64,000 nucleotides of DNA, taken from Pseudomonas sp. G.S.17. Lineage in GTDB: Bacteria > Pseudomonadota > Gammaproteobacteria > Pseudomonadales > Pseudomonadaceae. The notes beneath the pieces were generated by a model. That model made no database searches. It was given only the letters and a program-made list of their open reading frames with translations, and was not told where the DNA came from. The translations under genes were made by a program, and so were the position numbers. Location of the stretch: assembly GCF_038096165.1 (NCBI RefSeq), contig NZ_CP151076.1, positions 3,097,501 to 3,161,500 on the forward strand, given 5' to 3'. The stretch's first letter is position 1. Each line of letters starts with the position of its first letter. Shown piece by piece: positions 37,976-48,533 of this stretch.

Positions 37976-39307
37976 TCACTGAGCCAGCGCAGGTTGAGGA
38001 TGTTTTTGCGCCTGAACAGCCTGTTGCAGACCATTGGCGATACGCTCGGCGCGCAAGGCCATGAGCGAAAATGACTGGCTGTCGCTGATGCCGTGGCTGC
38101 GTTCGGAGAGGCCGTTGACCCACACCTTCACGTCGCAATCACCCTGAGTGGCGACGCTGTAATCACGATCAATGACCAACCCGTCGTCTACGCCGGCCTT
38201 GAGCCAGGGTTGCAGGTTGCTCAACAGCGGCGGCATCAGGTACTGCTGATAGCCGGAGCCAAGGACGATGACGTCGACTTCCAGCACTTCGCTGTGTTGG
38301 CTGAAGGTATCGGTCAGGGTCACGCGATAACCCGCTTCGCCGTGTTCGACTTTGGTAATGGCGCGGTAGGCGTAGGTTTGCAGACGCTGACGGCCGGCGA
38401 TGGAGTCTTCGTACATCAGCGAGAACAGCTTCTGGCTTTCATCCGGATCAATTCCGGCGTAGTTGGTGGCGCGGCTCCAGTCGAGGAACTGCTGCCGGGC
38501 CGCAGCATCGAGGCTGTGGAAGTAATCCACGTGGTCCGGGGCGAACACCCGGTTGGGAAATTGCCCCAGTTGGGTCAGCTTGAAACCCGCCGAGCGATGC
38601 ACGGAATGCACTTGAATGGCGCTGTCACGCCCAGTCAGTTCCAGCACCGACTCACTGGCGCTTTGCCCCGAGCCGATCACCATCCAGCGTTTGGGCAATG
38701 CTCGGCCAAAGGCTTGCAGACGCGTCAGAAACTGCGAGGTATGAAACAGCGTTGGCCCCAGCAGCGCCTGAAATTGCTCCGGCACGCGTGGCGCGGTGCC
38801 GCTCGACAGCACAACATTGCGCGTCACGAAGCTGCCCTGCGCGGTGTCGATGCGAACCTGGCTCAGGCGGCCATCGCGAATGATCGGCAGGATTTCACTC
38901 ACCGACGCGTTGAAGTGGGTGTGACCGTTGACCTGCTGCGCCACCCAGCCGACGTAATCCGACCATTCATGGCGGCTGGCCGGGCGACCGAGCAAACCGA
39001 AGTCGAACAGGCGCCCGCGTTCTTTCAGGTACATGGCAAAAGAGAACCGGCTGCGGGGGTTACGCGGCGTCACCAGATCCCGAAAAACATGGTGATTGAT
39101 GTCGGTGCCGGCCAGTAAAAGCTCCCTGTGCCACTGGGTATCGTGCGCGGCCTCCAGATAGCGCACCGACAGCTTTGCCAGCGGCGCGTCCACGTCCTGT
39201 GCGTCGGCGAAAACGCAGGACAGGGCAATGCCTGCGGGTCCGAAGCCAATACATAGGGCGTCCGCGTGAACGGCGCCAGCGGGTGAATCAAGCATAGAAG
39301 TACCCAT
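37976..39307 (-). CDS. SidA/IucD/PvdA-family amine N-hydroxylase
   Basis: 443 residues. FAD site LCIGFGPAGIALSCVFA, NADPH site VIGSGQSASESVLEL, and the later VIVLGSGYQQYLMPPLL are the standard blocks of flavin N-hydroxylating monooxygenases acting on ornithine or lysine side chains. The operon also encodes the parts of a hydrazine synthetase, which needs an N-hydroxylated amine as substrate, so this enzyme probably supplies it. Because the next gene makes L-2,3-diaminopropionate, the amine may be diaminopropionate rather than lysine or ornithine; that is inference. No siderophore NRPS is nearby. Confidence 0.9.
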   Translation of the reverse strand: MGTSMLDSPAGAVHADALCIGFGPAGIALSCVFADAQDVDAPLAKLSVRYLEAAHDTQWHRELLLAGTDINHHVFRDLVTPRNPRSRFSFAMYLKERGRLFDFGLLGRPASRHEWSDYVGWVAQQVNGHTHFNASVSEILPIIRDGRLSQVRIDTAQGSFVTRNVVLSSGTAPRVPEQFQALLGPTLFHTSQFLTRLQAFGRALPKRWMVIGSGQSASESVLELTGRDSAIQVHSVHRSAGFKLTQLGQFPNRVFAPDHVDYFHSLDAAARQQFLDWSRATNYAGIDPDESQKLFSLMYEDSIAGRQRLQTYAYRAITKVEHGEAGYRVTLTDTFSQHSEVLEVDVIVLGSGYQQYLMPPLLSNLQPWLKAGVDDGLVIDRDYSVATQGDCDVKVWVNGLSERSHGISDSQSFSLMALRAERIANGLQQAVQAQKHPQPALAQ

Positions 39308-39357
39308 CCATTGAGTTGAAGTTGTGTTGGAGCGGTGAGCGCAGTGTCAGAACAAGG

Positions 39358-40305
39358 TCAATCGGCGATGGGCATCAGACCCGCGACTCCCACCTGCCAG
39401 AGGCCGGTACTAGCACCCCGGCATTCACCCTGATCGAAACTGACCGCGCCCAGCGGCGTCGCGAAGGTCTCGTGATTCAAGGCATGCAGCAGTTCAGTCG
39501 GTCGCCACGAGCGCCGGGCCAATTGGGCCAATACGTGAAACATCAGCAGGCTTTCGCGGAAGTAGGTTTCAGGTTCCGCACCGAACAGCGCGCGGTGACT
39601 GGCGGATTCGTTGGCTGCAGACCCAGCAGTGCCAAAGCCGATGACGTAGGTGTTCACGTCCTGTGCTGCGGCGTTGCCCAGATATGGCGAAGCGGCGTCG
39701 TCGGTGAGCACCAGTGCTCGTTGGCTGCCGCTGCGGCGGCGCGCATGCCAATGCTCGCGGCTGCTGGCCAGACGTCCGGCGAACACTTCCACCTGCGCCT
39801 GCTCGCGGTCGACTGTGCGGCGTATCCCGGAATCGCTGGTGACTTGAGCAATGACCTTGGCCAGCGCCTGACCGTGGGCGCTGGGATCAGCGTCGATATG
39901 CACGCAGGTCCATTTCCTGTGCCTGAGCCAAGCGACCACATCTTTCGCCAGATGTCGGTCCGAAGGGCAAAAGCGAAATACGTTGGGATTGTCCTGGGTC
40001 AGGCAATCAATGGTGGCTGCCGGGCTCAGTAACCCAATGCCGGCCTGCCGATAGATACCCGCAGCGACCATTGCCGCGTCGGACGAAAAATGCCCGATCA
40101 CCAGATCCACTTTCGCGGCGACCAGCTGCCGGGCCACTTGCTCTGCGCGTGCGGGATTGGCGCCGTCATCGCAAAACTGCCAGTGCACATGGTCAAAACC
40201 CGGTATGCCGTTGCGCGCCACGGTCATCGCCCGCAGAAAGGTTCGGCCATGGGGCGTGTCTGCGGGATCGAATAACGCGCTGACGCCAACCTTGAACCGG
40301 CTCAT
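39358..40305 (-). CDS. Cytosolic type-1 periplasmic-binding-fold protein
   Basis: 315 residues from ATG 40305, overlapping the preceding stop by 4 bp. It reads like a branched-chain amino acid ABC binding protein: FKVGVSALFDPADTPHGRTFLRAM, KVDLVIGHFSSDAAMVAAG, GIGLLSPAATIDCLT and NVFRFCPSD. It has no signal peptide, since the fold begins within four residues of the start. No permease or ATPase gene is near. It would therefore stay in the cytosol. It may bind an amino-acid intermediate as a carrier, sensor or sequestering protein. Confidence 0.8.
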   Translation of the reverse strand: MSRFKVGVSALFDPADTPHGRTFLRAMTVARNGIPGFDHVHWQFCDDGANPARAEQVARQLVAAKVDLVIGHFSSDAAMVAAGIYRQAGIGLLSPAATIDCLTQDNPNVFRFCPSDRHLAKDVVAWLRHRKWTCVHIDADPSAHGQALAKVIAQVTSDSGIRRTVDREQAQVEVFAGRLASSREHWHARRRSGSQRALVLTDDAASPYLGNAAAQDVNTYVIGFGTAGSAANESASHRALFGAEPETYFRESLLMFHVLAQLARRSWRPTELLHALNHETFATPLGAVSFDQGECRGASTGLWQVGVAGLMPIAD

Positions 40306-41438
40306 GGCTGCACGCTCGACAGGCCGCCCGCGCGGCTCATCGCTCGATCCGGCGACAACGCCGACCAGCCGCCATCCGAATCCTGATGCCGCAAGTGTCG
40401 CTGCAACTGCTCGAAGGCAATCTGTGCAATTCCCGGTGCCAGTTTGAAGCCAAGGCCACACAAACCTGTCGCCAGATAAACCGGGCTTTGCCTACCGTAA
40501 AACCCCACCAGCGGCCTGCCGTCCAGACTGTAACTGTCGAAGCCGGGCAGCACGTCGAGTACTGCTGCGTCGTTGGCGCCAAGCAGATGGTGCACCCGCT
40601 CCCGTGCATCTTGCTGATTGCGAACATCGGGCAGCGCGAGGTGTTCAGGAAACTCCCGTACCTCGCGGAATCCACACCCGGCTTGCACCAGATGGCGACT
40701 CAGCGGAATGGCATACGCCTGGGTTTCGCTGTCGATGATCGGCATGCTGCAATCGTTGGCGGTGACGACCCGCGCCAAGGGAATCGACCGGGTTTGCAAG
40801 TGCAGATCGGGCAGCAGACGCCGACTCCACGCGCCTGCGGCAACCACCACCGCCCGACAGCGTAAAGTTACAGCGCCCAGATCAACGTGGGCTTGGTGCC
40901 GCGAGCGACACTCAATGCCTTTGACCTCACAGTGCTCCAGCAACAAGCCGTCTTGCCGCACCGAATTGGCCAGCAACGCGGTCGCCAGACGAACATTGCC
41001 GACGCACGCCTGGGGTTCATACAGATTTACCCGCTCCGAGCTCGGCGACCGGGGGAAATGTCCGCCATTGAACTCTTCACTGGAGACCAGACGCATCGGA
41101 TATTGCGCGCTGGCGTGCTGTTCAATAGCCCGGGAAATTCGCTCCTGCTGGTCCGGCGCCGCTCGATACAGCACGCCGCTGCGGCGTAATGCACGGGCAT
41201 AAGTGGCGGCGAAAATCCCCTCGCGCATCACTCCGATGGAATACGCGGCCAGTTCCATCAGTAGCGGATCCGGGTCGTACAAACGCACCAGACCACCAGA
41301 TAGCGCACTGGCACCGCTCGCTGCGCTGCCGTCCTTGTCAATCAACGCCACGGAAATTCCGGCGCTGCACAACCTGGCCGCGATACTGGCGCCGACAATG
41401 CCGGCACCGATAACGGCAACTTCGTAATCCATAAACAT
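40302..41438 (-). CDS. FAD-dependent DAO-family oxidoreductase of the N-N cluster
   Basis: 378 residues from ATG 41438 (ATG 41432 is an alternative). The N-terminal FAD motif VAVIGAGIVGASIAARL and the late GLCGLGFKLAPGIAQIA place it with the glycine/D-amino-acid oxidase (DAO) family. In the s56-p1 pathway a DAO-family flavoenzyme acts after hydrazine formation and cleaves the hydrazine adduct to a hydrazino acid and a semialdehyde. The order here (MetRS-like gene directly before, N-hydroxylase two genes after) matches that logic. The exact substrate is unknown. Confidence 0.85.
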   Translation of the reverse strand: MFMDYEVAVIGAGIVGASIAARLCSAGISVALIDKDGSAASGASALSGGLVRLYDPDPLLMELAAYSIGVMREGIFAATYARALRRSGVLYRAAPDQQERISRAIEQHASAQYPMRLVSSEEFNGGHFPRSPSSERVNLYEPQACVGNVRLATALLANSVRQDGLLLEHCEVKGIECRSRHQAHVDLGAVTLRCRAVVVAAGAWSRRLLPDLHLQTRSIPLARVVTANDCSMPIIDSETQAYAIPLSRHLVQAGCGFREVREFPEHLALPDVRNQQDARERVHHLLGANDAAVLDVLPGFDSYSLDGRPLVGFYGRQSPVYLATGLCGLGFKLAPGIAQIAFEQLQRHLRHQDSDGGWSALSPDRAMSRAGGLSSVQP

Positions 41439-41452
41439 TGTGTTCCAACCTG

Positions 41453-42952
41453 TCAGATGGAGTAGTCGGCTGCGCAGCCATTGAGAATCGTCGCGTTGAC
41501 CCGATCCATCTGCAGCGCATACGCCTCGACGATGCGCTGCGTGGTGTCCGGGATCAGCGCCAGGCCAATGACGGCGATGAACGCAGCGAAATGGTTGACC
41601 GCACGACCTTCGGCCAGGCGCGTACGCGTGATCGCGATCACGTCGAGCAGCACCGAAGCCATGTCCTTCATGGAGAATCGATCTGGCTGCGAGGCTTTGA
41701 GCCATTGCAGACGCAGGGCTTCGAGCAGCGCGGCGTCCGGGCCACACATGCCGCTCCACCAACTCTCGCCACCTTGCGCGCCGACGCGGAGCAAGGCCGG
41801 AAAGAACTCGCCGAACAACTCCTCGCGCCACGTCAGGAACTGCTGTAACCGGAAATCGCCTTCGCTTTCTTCCGGGGCGATGCTGGCCAGATACAAGCGC
41901 GCGCTGTCGGCGCAGGCCTGACGCGCCAGATCCGCGACCCAGATGGCGTGGTTGCGACTGGTCGACAGGTTCAAACCGTCCAGCTTGAGGAACTGATTCG
42001 GTACGAAATGTTGGCTGACGCGCAGGTCATCCATCGTCGAAAGTAACGCCGGATAAACGATGGCGTGACTGAACACGCAATCGAAACCGAGAAAGTGGAC
42101 CAGCGTGCCCTGCCCCGATTGCCAGTACTGTTGATACAACTCCGGCTTGCCGACTTGCGCGGCATATTCGCGAAAGGCCGCCATGTATCCGGCCAGCCCC
42201 ATGAACCAGGTATGAATCCGGCACGAGCCATCGGCGGCGAGATCCAGCCCGGCATCGCCGGGGCGTGTCACCCCCCAGTCATGAAGATGCTCAAGGGTAT
42301 CGAGCAGCCAGGCATCCAGCGGCTGGCGCCATTGGCGATTGAGCAGCGCGTCACGTAATGCCGGTTTCAACTGCGCCAGCTTGAGAAAACCACGATGCGC
42401 GCTTCGCCACTGCACAGGCTGGCTGCACAACTTGCAGCGCAGATCGGTCATCTGTTGCGCATCCGGCGCCTGGGCGCAGTTCTCGCATTGGCTGGCGTCG
42501 GATTCCGCGCCACAGTAATTGCACAAGCCGCGAGCGAATGCCTCGTAGCCCCAGACCGCACAGTCCGGGCAATAAGCTTCCTGGGAGTCGCGAAATTCGA
42601 TGACCCCGGCAGCGCGAGCCTTGTCGAACACTTCGCGAACAGCGTCTGCGAAAAAAACGTTCTGGAACGGTCGCAGCCAGTTGTCCGGCTGGATATTGAT
42701 CGCTGCCAGCGACGCTTGAATCCGGTCTGAATTACGGCTGGCCAGCAGCATTGGTTCGACGCCCTGCTCCAGGCCTTTGCGCAGCATGTACGACTGATAG
42801 TCGTCGGAGTAGGAAACCAGCACGCAGTCATGACCGCGCTGGCGCTGCACACGGGTGAAAACGTCGGCGGCGAGAAAGGGCCCGGCGATATGGCCGATGT
42901 GCAGGTCGCCGTTCGGCGTTGGTGGCGTAATGGTGACGATGTACTTAGTCAT
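41453..42952 (-). CDS. Methionyl-tRNA-synthetase-like protein, hydrazine synthetase component
   Basis: 499 residues from ATG 42952, overlapping the cupin gene by 8 bp. The class I motif is clear (TPPTPNGDLHIGH, residues 9-21), as is a zinc region with several CxxC pairs (CPDC, CNYC, CENC, CKLC, about 125-190). The KMSKS loop is altered to NLSTSR (about residue 325). This is not the housekeeping MetRS: it sits in a biosynthetic operon, has a degenerate KMSKS and a short C-terminus. In s56-p1, triacsin and pyrazole pathways a cupin joined to such a MetRS-like domain activates an amino acid and forms an N-N bond with an N-hydroxylated side chain. Here the two parts are separate adjacent genes. 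Confidence 0.87.
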   Translation of the reverse strand: MTKYIVTITPPTPNGDLHIGHIAGPFLAADVFTRVQRQRGHDCVLVSYSDDYQSYMLRKGLEQGVEPMLLASRNSDRIQASLAAINIQPDNWLRPFQNVFFADAVREVFDKARAAGVIEFRDSQEAYCPDCAVWGYEAFARGLCNYCGAESDASQCENCAQAPDAQQMTDLRCKLCSQPVQWRSAHRGFLKLAQLKPALRDALLNRQWRQPLDAWLLDTLEHLHDWGVTRPGDAGLDLAADGSCRIHTWFMGLAGYMAAFREYAAQVGKPELYQQYWQSGQGTLVHFLGFDCVFSHAIVYPALLSTMDDLRVSQHFVPNQFLKLDGLNLSTSRNHAIWVADLARQACADSARLYLASIAPEESEGDFRLQQFLTWREELFGEFFPALLRVGAQGGESWWSGMCGPDAALLEALRLQWLKASQPDRFSMKDMASVLLDVIAITRTRLAEGRAVNHFAAFIAVIGLALIPDTTQRIVEAYALQMDRVNATILNGCAADYSI

Positions 42953-43337
42953 CCAGACACCCCGTTGTGTCATCGTGCTGGGCAACGAAGCCGTTGACGT
43001 AATTCATGTCCCACCAGATGACGTAGAAATGAAAGTCCTCTTCCGAGTCATTGATGATGTAGTGATTGGTGTGTTTCGGAATTGCCGCGATATCGCCAAC
43101 GCCGAACTCCAGTTCACGCTCGCCGACGATCAACCGGCATCGGCCTTTGATGGCGATGAATAGCTCCTGATCGATCTGCGTGTGCGCTTCGCTGCGCGTC
43201 CCCGGACGCACCACGCACCAGCCGCCGGCAAACGGCATCGGATAGCCCGGCCACGGCAACAGGCGGCTGCCGTCCAGACCGTACTCATGAACGAGACCGG
43301 TGAAATCGGTTGATCGGTGTATGGCGAACTTATGCAT
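42945..43337 (-). CDS. Cupin protein, hydrazine synthetase component
   Basis: 130 residues from ATG 43337. The single-domain cupin has metal-ligand motif 1 in RSEAHTQIDQELFIAIKG (His, Gln, Glu) and motif 2 in IPKHTNHYIIN (His). In hydrazine synthetases a zinc-cupin domain rearranges an aminoacyl-O-hydroxylamine ester into a hydrazine. It is the first gene of the ten-gene operon and overlaps the MetRS-like gene, so the two are translationally coupled. The upstream 240 bp contain the operon promoter and that of the divergent DUF2790 gene. Confidence 0.85.
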   Translation of the reverse strand: MHKFAIHRSTDFTGLVHEYGLDGSRLLPWPGYPMPFAGGWCVVRPGTRSEAHTQIDQELFIAIKGRCRLIVGERELEFGVGDIAAIPKHTNHYIINDSEEDFHFYVIWWDMNYVNGFVAQHDDTTGCLDD

Positions 43338-43576
43338 GGTCTGGCCCGTACTTTTTAGATGGCCGCCAGCATGCAATCAGCGATAGTGTCCGGCTATCTC
43401 ATCCATAGATATAACCCTCGTCACGTATCGATTTTTTAAATGGGCATCACTATCAATGATGACGTGTATCGATAACCACCATTTCAGCACGCCTGGATTG
43501 GCGCCTAGAATTCACGCCAACAGCAAAGCAATCTTGAAACTTTGCAGACTTGTTAATTTAATAGTTGGAGCGCCTC

Positions 43577-43855
43577 ATGAAAACTTATGCAATGTTCGCA
43601 GCGTTATCATTATTCTCGGTATTTGCCTCGGCCAACGGCCAGGTGCCCAATGCTAATAACGCTGCACAACAATCCACCCCGGCCGTGCAATATAACTACT
43701 CACAACACCTTGATATTGCGAAGGTTATCCAGACTACGCCTGCCAATGACAACGTTTGCGGCCAGGTTGACGCGCACATGATCTACCTCGACAGCCAGGG
43801 CGTTCGCCACAATCTTGAATACACCCGCGCTGGCAACGGTTGCCAGAATGGTTGA
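43577..43855 (+). CDS. DUF2790 small secreted protein
   Basis: 92 residues from ATG 43577 with GGAG about 8 bases upstream. A Sec signal peptide (TYAMFAALSLFSVFASANG) is followed by a short mature part with YNYSQHLDIAKVI and CGQVDAHMIYLDSQGVRHNLEYTRAGNGC, the typical DUF2790 sequence of Pseudomonas with a Cys pair. It is probably periplasmic. Function unknown; some relatives respond to metals or phosphate. A REP palindrome follows the stop codon. Confidence 0.88.
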   Translation: MKTYAMFAALSLFSVFASANGQVPNANNAAQQSTPAVQYNYSQHLDIAKVIQTTPANDNVCGQVDAHMIYLDSQGVRHNLEYTRAGNGCQNG

Positions 43856-43865
43856 ACCAGACGCC

Positions 43866-43924
43866 CTGTAGGAGCTAACGTGTTGGCGAAGCCCAGTACT
43901 TTGCGAACACGTTAGCTCCTACAG
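43866..43924. repeat. REP palindrome with 19-bp perfect arms
   Basis: CTGTAGGAGCTAACGTGTT (43866-43884) and its exact inverse (43906-43924) are separated by 21 bp. They lie between the convergent DUF2790 and LysR genes and could also stop or stabilise both transcripts. Confidence 0.85.
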
Positions 43925-43928
43925 TTCG

Positions 43929-44837
43929 TTATTGCTGAATCCAATAGCCCGGCCGGTTATAAACTTCTTTCAGGAACGCAATAAAGAACCTGATTTTGGC
44001 CGGAAGATAATGCTGTTGCGGATAGACGCCTTGAATGTCGTAGTTGGGCAGCGCGAACTCATCCAGCACGGTCACCAGCTCACCGGTGTTCAGCTCATTC
44101 TGGATTTCCCACACGGAACGCCAGCTCAAACCCAGGCCGCGTTTGGCCCAGTCGAATAACAGCTCGCCGTCGTTGCAATATAAATTCCCCGCAACTTTCA
44201 CCGCGACCTGCCTGCCATCGCGTTGAAACGTCCAGCCCCGATGCTGCCCGCCTTGCAGGTTGAACGCCAGACAGTTGTGCTCAGTCAGGTCTTCGAGGGT
44301 TTGCGGATAACCGTGGGCGGCAAAATATGAAGGCGCACCACAGACCACTCGCTGGTTTTCATACAACTTGATGGCGACATAGTTGGGATCGAGCACTTCG
44401 CCGATGCGAATGCTCATGTCGTAGCCCTCGCGCACCAGATCAATCACGTTATCGGTCAGGTTGAACGACAGGTTCAGCTCGGGGAACCGTGCCTGGAATT
44501 CCGGCGCATGCGGTGCGACATGCCGCCGGCCGAAACCGGCTGGTGCCGACACCACCAGATGCCCGCGCACCGCGCTTTCGTTCTCGCTGACGCTGGCGTC
44601 CAGCTCGTCGAAGTTGCTCAGTAGCGCCCTGGCGTTTTCCAGATATGACTCGCCCAACTCAGTCAGGGTCAGACCGCGCGTCGAGCGATGAATCAACTTC
44701 ACCCCCAACCTCGCCTCCAGCGCACTCAAGCGCCGGCCCATGATGACCGGCGTTACACCCTCGACCAGAGCGGCTGCGGCAAAGCTGCCACGGGTGGCTA
44801 CCAGAACGTAGCTGCGCAGTTCGGTATAACGATCCAT
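43929..44837 (-). CDS. LysR-family transcriptional regulator
   Basis: 302 residues from ATG 44837. The N-terminal helix-turn-helix (LVATRGSFAAAALVEGVTPVIMGRRLSALE) and RSTRGLTLTELGESYLE are the standard LysR recognition unit. The effector domain has SAPAGFGRRHVAPHAPEF and RIGEVLDPNYVAIKL, as in the CrgA/PA2877-type subgroup. It is divergent from gcl with about 110 bp between the starts, so it probably controls the gcl-hyi-glxR operon. Confidence 0.9.
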   Translation of the reverse strand: MDRYTELRSYVLVATRGSFAAAALVEGVTPVIMGRRLSALEARLGVKLIHRSTRGLTLTELGESYLENARALLSNFDELDASVSENESAVRGHLVVSAPAGFGRRHVAPHAPEFQARFPELNLSFNLTDNVIDLVREGYDMSIRIGEVLDPNYVAIKLYENQRVVCGAPSYFAAHGYPQTLEDLTEHNCLAFNLQGGQHRGWTFQRDGRQVAVKVAGNLYCNDGELLFDWAKRGLGLSWRSVWEIQNELNTGELVTVLDEFALPNYDIQGVYPQQHYLPAKIRFFIAFLKEVYNRPGYWIQQ

Positions 44838-44945
44838 TCGATACTCCTGATACCGACAGAAATGCCCCGCACTGCAATTCCCATCGATATGGATTGAAAG
44901 CAGTCTAGGCCCATACAAAAACTATCGAGCTCAGGAGACTAACAA

Positions 44946-46721
<1,776 letters not shown>

Positions 46722-46745
46722 CCCCCACCTTTACGAGGAACCGAC

Positions 46746-47528
46746 ATGCCACGTCTTTGCGCCAACCTCTCCATGCTGTTCACCGAAGTGGACTTTCTGC
46801 AACGTTTCGATGCAGCGTCCCGTGCTGGCTTCAGCGGCGTCGAGTACCTGTTTCCGTACGAATTCAGCTCCGCGCAGATCAAGGCGGAACTGGACGCCAA
46901 TGGCCTGACCCAGGTGCTGTTCAATTTACCGGCCGGGGATTGGGCCAGCGGCGAACGCGGCATTGCCTGCCACCCGGATCGGGTCGAGGAATTTCGCTCC
47001 GGGGTCGATCTGGCCATTGCTTACGCCAAAGTGCTGGGCAATACCCAGATCAACTGCCTGGCCGGGATTCCTGTGGCGGGCGCCAGCGCCACGCTGACCG
47101 AGCGGACATTGGTCAGCAACCTCAGATTCGCGGCGGACAAACTGCAGGCGGCGGGCATTCGCCTGATCGTGGAAATGATCAATACCCGGGATATTCCGGG
47201 CTTCTACCTCACCACCACGCGCCAGGCCCTGGACATTCTGGAGCAGGTTGGCAGCAGCAATCTGGCGCTGCAATACGACATCTATCACATGCAAATCATG
47301 GAAGGCGATCTGGCCCGAACCCTTGAAAACAACCTGTCGGTAATCCAGCACGTACAGCTGGCCGACAATCCGGGCCGCCATGAGCCGGGCACCGGCGAGA
47401 TCAACTATCACTTCCTGTTCGGCCACCTCGACCGCATCGGTTATCAGGGCTGGATTGGCTGCGAATACAAACCGCTGACGACCACCGAGGCGGGCCTGGG
47501 CTGGATGAAGTCCCACAACGTTGTTTAA
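46746..47528 (+). CDS. hyi: Hydroxypyruvate isomerase
   Basis: 260 residues, TIM-barrel. Start PRLCANLSMLFTEVDFLQRF, GFSGVEYLFPYEF, LIVEMINTRDIPGFYL (metal Glu), LQYDIYHMQIMEGDL and GCEYKPLTTTEAGLGW are characteristic of Hyi. It interconverts hydroxypyruvate and tartronate semialdehyde. It follows gcl by 24 bp. Confidence 0.95.
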   Translation: MPRLCANLSMLFTEVDFLQRFDAASRAGFSGVEYLFPYEFSSAQIKAELDANGLTQVLFNLPAGDWASGERGIACHPDRVEEFRSGVDLAIAYAKVLGNTQINCLAGIPVAGASATLTERTLVSNLRFAADKLQAAGIRLIVEMINTRDIPGFYLTTTRQALDILEQVGSSNLALQYDIYHMQIMEGDLARTLENNLSVIQHVQLADNPGRHEPGTGEINYHFLFGHLDRIGYQGWIGCEYKPLTTTEAGLGWMKSHNVV

Positions 47529-47567
47529 TTGCAGCGTGTTCAATTTTTAATAAGAAGGAGCATTTCC

Positions 47568-48458
47568 ATGGCTAGCATTGGATTTATTGGCACCGGCATC
47601 ATGGGCCTGCCCATGGCCCTCAACCTGATCAAGGCCGGGCACAGCCTGCTGCTTTCCGACCATCACTCGCCGGCACCCGAATCCCTGAGAGACAGCGGCG
47701 CACAAGTACTGCACAGCCCCAAGGCGGTGGCGCAGGCGGCTGAGTTCATTATCGTCATGTTGCCCAATACTCCCGATGTCGAGCGGGTGTTGTTCGGCGA
47801 GGACGGCATCGCCCAAGGCAGCTCTGAAGGTAAAGTCGTTATCGACATGAGTTCCATCTCGCCCTCGGCGACCAAGGCGTTTGCCGAGAAGATCAGCGCC
47901 ACGGGCGCCCGTTATCTGGATGCGCCAGTGTCGGGCGGCGAAGTCGGGGCCAAGGCCGCGACCTTGAGCATCATGGTCGGCGGTGATCAGGACACCTTCG
48001 AGCGCGCCCTGCCCTTGCTGCAAGCCATGGGCAAAAACATCACGTTGGTGGGCGGCAACGGTGATGGGCAGACCGCCAAGGTCGCCAATCAGATTATCGT
48101 CGCCCTGAACATTCAGGCGGTTGCCGAAGCGTTGCTGTTCGCCGCGAAGAATGGCGCCGACCCGGCCAAGGTTCGCGAGGCATTGATGGGTGGATTTGCC
48201 GGTTCGAAGATTCTTGAGGTGCATGGCGAGCGGATGATCAAGGGCACGTTCAACCCCGGATTCCGCATTGCCCTGCATCAGAAGGATCTGAATCTGGCAC
48301 TTGAAGGGGCGCGTGAGTTGAACCTGAACCTGCCCAACACCGCCAATGCTCAGCAAGTGTTCAGCACCTGCGCGGCCCTGGGTGGCAGCCAGTGGGATCA
48401 CTCGGCCCTGATCAAGGGGCTGGAGCACATGGCGAACTTCTCGATTCGCGAGGAATAA
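47568..48458 (+). CDS. glxR: 2-hydroxy-3-oxopropionate (tartronate semialdehyde) reductase
   Basis: 296 residues from ATG 47568 with AAGGAG 7-8 bases upstream. NAD fold SIGFIGTGIMGLPMALNL, substrate loop DAPVSGGEVGAKAATLSIMVGG and the catalytic Lys in NGDGQTAKVANQIIVALN define a beta-hydroxyacid dehydrogenase of the GlxR type. It reduces tartronate semialdehyde to D-glycerate. In many pseudomonads ttuD (glycerate kinase) and a pyruvate kinase gene follow; here a porin gene on the other strand comes next. Confidence 0.95.
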   Translation: MASIGFIGTGIMGLPMALNLIKAGHSLLLSDHHSPAPESLRDSGAQVLHSPKAVAQAAEFIIVMLPNTPDVERVLFGEDGIAQGSSEGKVVIDMSSISPSATKAFAEKISATGARYLDAPVSGGEVGAKAATLSIMVGGDQDTFERALPLLQAMGKNITLVGGNGDGQTAKVANQIIVALNIQAVAEALLFAAKNGADPAKVREALMGGFAGSKILEVHGERMIKGTFNPGFRIALHQKDLNLALEGARELNLNLPNTANAQQVFSTCAALGGSQWDHSALIKGLEHMANFSIREE

Positions 48459-48533
48459 GAGATTTGCTCGCCATCCAGCCAGGCCGCCCGTCGCAAGCGG
48501 CCTGGCTGTCTTCAACCGATCACGTTTAGCCGA

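Noticed and set aside
38093..39118. Plus-strand frame across the N-hydroxylase gene
   Set aside because: Antisense shadow of a gene with clear FAD and NADPH motifs.
37976..39307. Pyoverdine PvdA
   Set aside because: No pyoverdine NRPS or other pvd genes are near; the operon partners are those of hydrazine pathways.
41453..42952. Housekeeping methionyl-tRNA synthetase
   Set aside because: Degenerate KMSKS, short C-terminus and position in a biosynthetic operon next to a cupin gene.
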